DNA from: Stutzerimonas kunmingensis
GTDB lineage: Bacteria; Pseudomonadota; Gammaproteobacteria; Pseudomonadales; Pseudomonadaceae
NCBI RefSeq assembly: GCF_900114065.1
Contig: NZ_FORS01000003.1
Coordinates: forward strand, 248,001 to 312,000
Length of the DNA stretch: 64,000 bases
Direction: 5' to 3'
Shown piece after piece: positions 58,940 through 64,000 of the stretch. The notes under the pieces are model-generated. The model made no database searches and had not been told where the DNA came from. It saw nothing but the letters and a program-made list of their open reading frames with translations. Every line of letters begins with the position of its first letter. Within the stretch, counting starts at the first letter, position 1. A program made the position numbers and the translations under genes.

Positions 58940-59314
58940 ATGATTCGTGCTTATATCGTCCTTGCCGCGCTGTTCGGCTTGACCGGCGTTGCGCTTGGCG
59001 CTTTCGCTTCCCATGCCCTCAAGAGCCAGCTGAGCGCTGCCTATCTTGCGGTGTTTCAGACGGGCGTGCAGTACCAGATGCTTCATGCGCTGGCACTGCT
59101 TGGCGTCGCGCTGCTTTCGTTGCATCGGCCCGGCCGCCTGCTGACTGCGGCAGGTGCCCTGTTCGTCGCCGGTATCCTGTTGTTCTCCGGCAGTCTCTAC
59201 CTGCTCACCCTCAGCGGAATCGGTAAGCTGGGCATGATCACGCCGTTAGGGGGTACGTCCTTTCTCGCAGGCTGGCTCTGCCTGGCGCTGGCCGGCTGGC
59301 GCATACGCAGCTGA
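58940..59314 (+). CDS. DUF423 membrane protein
   Basis: Small inner-membrane protein of 124 residues with four hydrophobic helices (YwdK/YgdD type), unknown function. ATGs are at 58934 and 58940; the GGAA site lies 1 base before the first and 7 before the second, so the second is chosen (MIRAYIVLAALFGLTGVALGAFASHAL). FQTGVQYQMLHALALLGVALL is the family motif. It is divergent from mtgA. Confidence 0.88.
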   Translation: MIRAYIVLAALFGLTGVALGAFASHALKSQLSAAYLAVFQTGVQYQMLHALALLGVALLSLHRPGRLLTAAGALFVAGILLFSGSLYLLTLSGIGKLGMITPLGGTSFLAGWLCLALAGWRIRS

Positions 59315-59341
59315 GCGGGACGAACGGCCGCGGGCTTCGCG

Positions 59342-59370
59342 TTGGTGGCGGGGGTGATTCGGGCTAGAAT
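59342..59370 (+). promoter_or_regulatory. possible promoter of thiS-thiG
   Basis: TTGGTG (59342-59347), 17-bp spacer, TAGAAT (59365-59370). Transcription would start near 59377, 26 bases before the thiS ATG. No TPP riboswitch could be recognised, and the leader is too short to hold one. Confidence 0.45.
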
Positions 59371-59402
59371 GCCGTCCCCTTTTCGCAATGGCGGCGAACA
59401 GC

Positions 59403-59603
59403 ATGCAGATCCAGTTGAATGGCGAACCCTATGAGCTGCCAGCCGGCGAGTCGGTGGCCGACCTGCTGGTGCGTCTGGACCTGACCGGACGCCGTCTGGC
59501 CGTCGAGCTCAATCGGGACATCGTGCCGCGCAGCGCGCACGCGACTACCGAACTCAGCGAAGGCGATCACGTCGAGGTGGTGCACGCCATCGGTGGCGGC
59601 TAG
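59403..59603 (+). CDS. thiS: sulfur carrier protein ThiS
   Basis: Ubiquitin-like sulfur donor for the thiazole of thiamin. 66 residues from ATG 59403 ([22 protein letters not shown]); five upstream codons to 59388 are in frame but not conserved. The C-terminus ends in Gly-Gly (HAIGGG), which is thiocarboxylated. thiG follows after 74 bp. Confidence 0.95.
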   Translation: MQIQLNGEPYELPAGESVADLLVRLDLTGRRLAVELNRDIVPRSAHATTELSEGDHVEVVHAIGGG

Positions 59604-59677
59604 CCGGTCGCGCTCATCCGAATAGCGCCGCCCTGCGGCGCCCAGTCCGCAGCAACACGTCCGAACGAGGAATTCCC

Positions 59678-60472
59678 ATGCGCCCAGTTCCGCACGACAA
59701 GCCCTTCACCCTGGCCGGTCGCACCTATCAATCGCGCCTGCTGGTCGGCACCGGCAAGTACAAGGACCTTGAGGAGACGCGTGCGGCCATTGAGGCCTCG
59801 GGTGCCGAGATCGTCACCGTCGCGGTGCGCCGCACCAATATTGGCCAGAATCCGGGCGAGCCGAATCTGCTCGATGTGATCAGCCCCGAGCGCTACACCA
59901 TCCTGCCGAACACCGCCGGCTGTTTCACTGCCGAGGACGCAGTGCGTACCTGTCGCCTGGCCCGTGAGCTCCTCGACGGCCACAAGCTGGTCAAGCTGGA
60001 AGTGCTGGCCGATCAGAAGACGCTGTTTCCCAACGTGATCGAGACCCTCAAGGCCGCCGAAGTACTGATCCGGGACGGCTTCGACGTCATGGTCTATACC
60101 AGCGACGACCCGATCATCGCTCGCCAGCTGGCCGAGATGGGTTGCATCGCGGTAATGCCGCTGGCCGGCCTGATCGGCACCGGTCTGGGTATCTGCAATC
60201 CGTACAACCTGCGCATCATCCTCGAGGAAGCCACCGTGCCCGTGCTGGTGGATGCCGGTGTCGGAACCGCTTCGGACGCTACCATTGCCATGGAGCTGGG
60301 CTGCGAAGCGGTGCTGATGAACAGCGCCATCGCCCATGCGCAGAATCCCGTGCTGATGGCCGAGGCCATGAAGTACGCCATTGAGGCCGGCCGCCTGGCC
60401 TATCTCGCCGGCCGCATGCCGAAGAAGCTCTACGCCAGCGCCTCGTCGCCGCTGGACGGGCTGATTCGCTGA
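59678..60472 (+). CDS. thiG: thiazole synthase ThiG
   Basis: Forms the thiazole phosphate of thiamin from DXP, dehydroglycine or iminoglycine, and ThiS thiocarboxylate. 264 residues, TIM barrel. Motifs: [39 protein letters not shown] with the Schiff-base lysine, [31 protein letters not shown] at the C-terminal phosphate site. AGGAA site before ATG 59678. An intrinsic terminator follows. Confidence 0.97.
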   Translation: MRPVPHDKPFTLAGRTYQSRLLVGTGKYKDLEETRAAIEASGAEIVTVAVRRTNIGQNPGEPNLLDVISPERYTILPNTAGCFTAEDAVRTCRLARELLDGHKLVKLEVLADQKTLFPNVIETLKAAEVLIRDGFDVMVYTSDDPIIARQLAEMGCIAVMPLAGLIGTGLGICNPYNLRIILEEATVPVLVDAGVGTASDATIAMELGCEAVLMNSAIAHAQNPVLMAEAMKYAIEAGRLAYLAGRMPKKLYASASSPLDGLIR

Positions 60473-60483
60473 AACGATTCGTG

Positions 60484-60520
60484 GCCGGCCCCGATCTTGT
60501 GTCGGGGGCCGGCTTTTTTA
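60484..60520 (+). terminator. intrinsic terminator after thiG
   Basis: A GC-rich stem, GCCGGCCCCGA pairing with TCGGGGGCCGGC (one bulge), is followed by a T-run. It lies 12 bp after the thiG stop and 18 bp before trmB, so trmB transcription would need read-through or its own promoter. Confidence 0.9.
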
Positions 60521-60537
60521 TTTCTCGCAGGTAGACC

Positions 60538-61254
60538 ATGACAGAGCAGAACCCCGCGGCCGAAGCGCAGCAAACCGAGCACCGCCGTACCATCAAGAGT
60601 TTCGTGATGCGTGCCGGGCGCATGACCGAAGGCCAGCAGCGTGGCCTGGAGCAGGGCTGGCCGAAGTTCGGCCTGGAGATCGAGAACGGGCTGCGCGATT
60701 TCGACGAGGTGTTCGGCCGTAGCGCACCGCGCACCTTCGAGATCGGCTTCGGCATGGGCCATTCCACTCTGGAAATGGCCGCCGCGGCGCCGGATCAGGA
60801 CTTCATTGGCGTGGAAGTGCATAAACCTGGTGTCGGCGCGTTGCTGAGCGGACTTGTGTCACAGAAATTGAACAACGTCAGGGTCTACAGTTGCGACGCC
60901 TTGGAGGTACTGCGCGATTGCGTGGCCGATGCCAGCCTGGACCGCGTATTGCTGTTCTTTCCGGACCCCTGGCACAAGAGCCGTCATCACAAGCGACGTA
61001 TCGTGCAGCCGGCTTTCGCCGAGCTGGTGCGCAGCAAGCTGAAGATCGGCGGCGTACTGCATATGGCTACCGACTGGGAGCCCTATGCCGAATACATGCT
61101 CGAGGTGATGAACGTCGCCCCGGGCTATCGCAATCTGGCCGAGGATGGACGTTGCGTGCCACGGCCTGCGGAGCGACCGATCACCAAGTTCGAGCGCCGT
61201 GGTGAACGGCTCGGTCATGGCGTCTGGGACCTGAAATTCCAGCGCATCGACTGA
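60538..61254 (+). CDS. trmB: tRNA (guanine-N7) methyltransferase TrmB
   Basis: Methylates G46 of tRNA. 238 residues. Motifs: [15 protein letters not shown] (SAM binding, about residues 64-78), [32 protein letters not shown] (catalytic region) and [14 protein letters not shown]. Starts [17 protein letters not shown] at 60538. The location between thiG and hemW is conserved in pseudomonads. Confidence 0.96.
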   Translation: MTEQNPAAEAQQTEHRRTIKSFVMRAGRMTEGQQRGLEQGWPKFGLEIENGLRDFDEVFGRSAPRTFEIGFGMGHSTLEMAAAAPDQDFIGVEVHKPGVGALLSGLVSQKLNNVRVYSCDALEVLRDCVADASLDRVLLFFPDPWHKSRHHKRRIVQPAFAELVRSKLKIGGVLHMATDWEPYAEYMLEVMNVAPGYRNLAEDGRCVPRPAERPITKFERRGERLGHGVWDLKFQRID

Positions 61255-61477
61255 GCCCGGTCAGTAAAAGCGAAACGCCCGCGACCTAGTCCCGGCTGCC
61301 CTATCAGCGGCGCCAGGCAGCCAGGTCGCTTGCCACACCCAGATCGAGAGCCGCAGCAGCGGCCAGGGAAGAGTGCTGCCAGGACGGCATGCCTGCCCAC
61401 ACCATATAACAATGCAACGCCGATAGCCGGGCTCGCCACGCGGTGCCCAGCATCGTGCGCAATTGGGGGAGTAGACG

Positions 61478-62815
61478 ATGTACGGAAAGATCGGAATTCT
61501 GTTGTTGGCAGCCTGTACCGCGTTACCGGCACAGGCGAAGGTAGACAGCACGCAGGCCGCGCGACTGGGGCAGGACCTGACTCCGCTGGGAGCGGAGCGC
61601 GGCGGCAATCCCGCGGGGACGATCCCGCCCTGGGCCGGGGGCGTTGCAGCACCCGCCGGCTACGAGCCCGGGATGCACCATCCCGACCCGTATGCGGCCG
61701 ATTCAGTGCTCTATCGCGTCGATCACACCAATATCAACGAGTACGGCGGCCAGCTTTCCGACGGTATGAAGGCGCTGCTGGAGCGTTATCCCGACTACCA
61801 CCTGCGCGTATTTCCGACCCGCCGCAGCGCCTCGGTGCCGCAGCGGATCTATGATGCCACCCGCTACAACGCCGTCAGCGCCGAGCTCATCGCCAACGGC
61901 AACGGTATCCAGGGCGCGGCAGCCGGCATTCCCTTCCCTATCCCGCAGAGCGGCATCGAGGTGATCTGGAATCACATCCTGCATTACAAGGGTGACCAGA
62001 GCCACATGATCAATAACCAGGCAGTGGTGATCGGTGGCCGGGCCAATTACATCAAGCGCGATCGGCACATCTATTACGTCTACAACCGCGAAGGCATGAC
62101 TCACGCGGACCTGGACAACACCGTGCTGTACTACAAGTACCGTGTCACCGCGCCGGCCAAGCTGTCCGGTACGGCACTGGTGGTGCAGGACCCGCTCGAT
62201 CAGGTGCTGACCACTCGCAAGGCGTGGCGCTACAGCCCGGACGATCGCCGCGTGCGCCGTCTGCCGTCACTGGCCTATGACTCCTTGCAGCCCGACACCA
62301 GCGGCTTGGCCACGGCCGATGTGGTCGATTCGTTCAACGGCGCGCCGGATCGCTACGAGTGGGAGCTGCTCGGCAAGCGTGAAATGCTGATGCCCTACAA
62401 CAGCTATGCCGTGCATCAGAAGGGCCTCCCCTACGACAGTATCGTCCAGGCACGCACCCTGAACCCGGAACTGCTGCGCTATGAGCTGCATCGCGTGTGG
62501 GTGGTCGAGGCGACCTTGCGCAAGGGCTTCAGTCACCTCTACGACAAGCGTCGGTTCTATATCGACGAGGACAGCTGGGCGATCCTTGCCGTCGACCTGT
62601 ACGACGAGAAGGGCGAGCTGATCGGCCTGCAGGAAAGCCATCCGATCAGCTATTACGACGTGCCGATGTTCAACAGCACGCTGGAAACGCTCTACCACCT
62701 CAAGGACGGCAACTACTTCGTCGATGGGCTGGACAACAACGAGCCGATGTACGACTTCAACGTCAAGCTCGGCCCGCGTGATTTCTCGCCGCAGGCGCTG
62801 CGTCGCGGCAACTGA
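61478..62815 (+). CDS. DUF1329 periplasmic/outer-membrane protein
   Basis: Exported protein of 445 residues of the DUF1329 family, unknown function. Signal peptide MYGKIGILLLAACTALPAQAKVDS. GGG-rich GTIPPWAGG and IPFPIPQSGIEVIWNHILHYKG are family blocks. ATG 61478 follows GGGGGAG. DUF1329 proteins often accompany DUF1302 or RND-type genes; neither is here. A terminator follows. It may bind a lipid-like ligand (LolB-like fold), by family inference only. Confidence 0.85.
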   Translation: MYGKIGILLLAACTALPAQAKVDSTQAARLGQDLTPLGAERGGNPAGTIPPWAGGVAAPAGYEPGMHHPDPYAADSVLYRVDHTNINEYGGQLSDGMKALLERYPDYHLRVFPTRRSASVPQRIYDATRYNAVSAELIANGNGIQGAAAGIPFPIPQSGIEVIWNHILHYKGDQSHMINNQAVVIGGRANYIKRDRHIYYVYNREGMTHADLDNTVLYYKYRVTAPAKLSGTALVVQDPLDQVLTTRKAWRYSPDDRRVRRLPSLAYDSLQPDTSGLATADVVDSFNGAPDRYEWELLGKREMLMPYNSYAVHQKGLPYDSIVQARTLNPELLRYELHRVWVVEATLRKGFSHLYDKRRFYIDEDSWAILAVDLYDEKGELIGLQESHPISYYDVPMFNSTLETLYHLKDGNYFVDGLDNNEPMYDFNVKLGPRDFSPQALRRGN

Positions 62816-62840
62816 CGAAGGACAGAAACAGAAGATGCAC

Positions 62841-62866
62841 GAAAGGGCGCCGCTGGCGCCCTTTTT
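62841..62866 (+). terminator. intrinsic terminator after DUF1329 gene
   Basis: Perfect 10-bp stem, AAAGGGCGCC-GCT-GGCGCCCTTT, with T-run on the right and A-run on the left, 26 bp after the stop. Confidence 0.93.
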
Positions 62867-63066
62867 CGTACCACCAGAACTGCCGTCGCGCGTCGCTGCG
62901 GCGGTGTGAGGCTACAAGGTTGCTCCTGTTCGGCGGGGCCGAGCACGGGTAGTGACTTCGCTCAAGAGTGGGCTGGCGCGGCAGTGGGATGATCGCCTGC
63001 GTAGCGCTGCAAAGGCGGCCCGGCAGCCGGGCAAGCAGCCGCGCCATTCGCAAAGGAGGGAGCCGC

Positions 63067-63429
63067 GTGTTCAGACCGGGACAACTGGAGTACCACAGCC
63101 TTTCCGCTTCCGGGAAACCGGGTTATCACCTGCAGCTCGACTACCGTGTCGAGGGCACGCCGGAGGCGCCGCAGTGGGCGTGTTTTCACCTGCGCTTCGA
63201 GGCCGGAGCAACTCTGGTGGACGAGCAGTTTCGAATGCACCGCGATGTTGCCTGCAACTTCCTGCAGCGCGTCCGTCAGTGCCTGCGTCGCCACGGTGTG
63301 CCGGTGGACGCCGATATCCTCTTCGGTCTGCACGGCATCTACGACCCGCTGTTCGAGGATCTGCGCCGGCAGCTGTGCTATCGGCCGGGCGAGGCCGTCG
63401 ATCTCGATCGATTTCTTCGCGAAGGCTGA
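63067..63429 (+). CDS. conserved small protein, unknown function
   Basis: Soluble protein of 120 residues. The GTG at 63067 has a near-perfect AAGGAGG site 7 bases upstream, so it is preferred to the ATG at 62968 (33 codons further up, no conserved look). It starts MFRPGQLEYHSLSASGKPGYHLQLDY and has LFGLHGIYDPLFEDLRRQL near its end. No signal peptide, membrane segment or known motif. Context between trmB and hemW suggests a lineage-conserved protein. Confidence 0.75.
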   Translation: MFRPGQLEYHSLSASGKPGYHLQLDYRVEGTPEAPQWACFHLRFEAGATLVDEQFRMHRDVACNFLQRVRQCLRRHGVPVDADILFGLHGIYDPLFEDLRRQLCYRPGEAVDLDRFLREG

Positions 63430-63449
63430 GCGGCGTTAGTGGCTTGCGC

Positions 63450-63579
63450 GGTCAGTTGGTCAAGGCAAGTTCGGATGGACATGGCTCCGAGAAGGCGCTG
63501 CGACGCGTCATAGCGGGGCTATGGCAAGGAGCAGCAACACAGTATCGGGGCCATGGGCGCCGGAGTCGACCAACTGACC
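63450..63579. repeat. 12-bp perfect inverted repeat with 106-bp interior
   Basis: GGTCAGTTGGTC (63450-63461) and GACCAACTGACC (63568-63579) are exact reverse complements. Outside them TAGTGGC (63437-63443) and GCCACTA (about 63590-63596) add a second imperfect pair. The region lies in the gap between two convergent genes and has no coding frame of note. No target-site duplication is visible. It could be a remnant MITE-like element or a large stem used in transcript 3' ends. Confidence 0.6.
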
Positions 63580-63594
63580 TTACCAACCAGGCCA

Positions 63595-63918
63595 CTAGTT
63601 ACGGTCGGCGATCACGCCGATGAGGAAGAAGATCAGCAGCAGCACCGGCGCCAGGCTGTAGTTGTTCAGGTGGGCCAGCCCCTGGGTCATCCACGGGGTG
63701 AGGAAGACGATCGCCAGGCCATAGCCCACCGCGCAGACCAGTACGAAGATCAGCGTGCGGAAAAAGAAGTTCAGGCTGCTGACGGCGCCCTTTACCCAGG
63801 TATTGATTGCCGGGCCGAACAGTACGAAGAGCGTGGCCATCAGCGCCAGGGAGATATCCGACAGGTGGCTGCGGCTCCAGCGCGACAGCGTGACGATCAG
63901 GTCGAGTAGCAAATCCAT
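63595..63918 (-). CDS. DUF3392 membrane protein
   Basis: Protein of 107 residues with three hydrophobic segments (about residues 20-37, 48-72, 80-103), matching the DUF3392 family of inner-membrane proteins. Function unknown. ATG at 63918, only 9 bp after the hemW stop in the same direction, so it probably shares the hemW transcript. Confidence 0.85.
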   Translation of the reverse strand: MDLLLDLIVTLSRWSRSHLSDISLALMATLFVLFGPAINTWVKGAVSSLNFFFRTLIFVLVCAVGYGLAIVFLTPWMTQGLAHLNNYSLAPVLLLIFFLIGVIADRN

Positions 63919-63927
63919 GCGGTGTCC

Positions 63928-64000
63928 TTAAGGCAGGAAGCTCTGTAGCAGGTCGTTGAGAAACAGCTGGCCCTTCGGCGTCGCCACCAGGCGCGCCGGG
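63928..64000 (-). CDS. hemW: HemW-like radical SAM protein, 3' end only
   Basis: Only the last 24 codons are in the window; reading the minus strand from the edge gives PARLVATPKGQLFLNDLLQSFLP then TAA. RLVAT.KGQLFLNDLLQSFL is the C-terminal signature of HemW/HemN-like proteins (heme chaperone), and hemW follows this gene order in pseudomonads. The identity rests on this short stretch and context. Confidence 0.8.
   Translation of the reverse strand, partial: PARLVATPKGQLFLNDLLQSFLP

Noticed and set aside
59604..59677. TPP riboswitch near thiS/thiG
   Set aside because: The leader before thiS is about 26 bases and the thiS-thiG gap is 74 bp, with no THI-box sequence such as CTGAGA.

Overview
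The window looks like a chromosomal segment of a gamma-proteobacterium of the Pseudomonadaceae, most likely close to Pseudomonas/Stutzerimonas stutzeri. The DNA is GC-rich, coding density is very high, and from about 6.4 kb onward the gene order follows, as I remember it, the PAO1 block from glpQ/folA through ilvD, mutM, fdx, coaD, the GMC/ALDH operon, rsmD, ftsYEX-rpoH and mtgA to thiSG-trmB-hemW. The species is inferred, since no rRNA or other marker lies in the window. No tRNA, rRNA, insertion sequence, prophage, integrase or CRISPR array was found.

Layout. 0-4.4 kb: the high-affinity phosphate operon, pstC (5' end cut by the window), pstA, pstB, phoU. 4.5-15.4 kb: a divergent LysR/EamA pair, a coupled pair of little-studied genes (DUF3482 GTPase and DUF2868 membrane protein), periplasmic glpQ, folA, a YitT protein, a phosphodiesterase, an FAD oxidoreductase and a DUF4153 membrane protein. 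15.4-27.3 kb: ilvD, a secreted cutinase-like hydrolase, rlmI, pfpI, an HDOD protein, mutM, a Na/Pi cotransporter, ggt, fdx and coaD. 27.4-31.8 kb: a GMC oxidoreductase, a Tat-exported small subunit and an aldehyde dehydrogenase, facing a TetR regulator across a promoter whose spacer is occupied by a perfect 16-bp palindrome.

31.9-44.1 kb: a complete, tightly packed pelABCDEFG operon for the Pel exopolysaccharide. PelA keeps the residues expected for both its hydrolase and its deacetylase domain. PelD keeps the RxxD c-di-GMP inhibitory-site motif while its GGDEF site is degenerate. PAO1 carries pel elsewhere (PA3058-PA3064), so here the operon appears to interrupt an otherwise collinear block between the tetR and yheT neighbours. 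An AT-richer seam lies at the tetR/pelA junction, and the far edge is a 2-bp convergent junction.

44.1-64 kb: yheT, rsmD, a pair of M16 peptidase-like proteins (one catalytic, one lacking the zinc motif), ftsY (with an in-frame hexanucleotide tract), ftsE, ftsX, rpoH, then two large signalling genes on the minus strand (a CHASE hybrid histidine kinase and a PAS-GGDEF-EAL protein) placed between rpoH and mtgA, then DUF423, thiS, thiG, trmB, a DUF1329 protein, a small conserved protein, a DUF3392 membrane protein and the 3' end of hemW.

No wholly new multi-gene system is proven. The best leads are the relocated pel operon near new c-di-GMP signalling genes, the uncharacterised DUF3482/DUF2868 pair, the cutinase-like enzyme, and the TetR operator inside the aldehyde dehydrogenase promoter.
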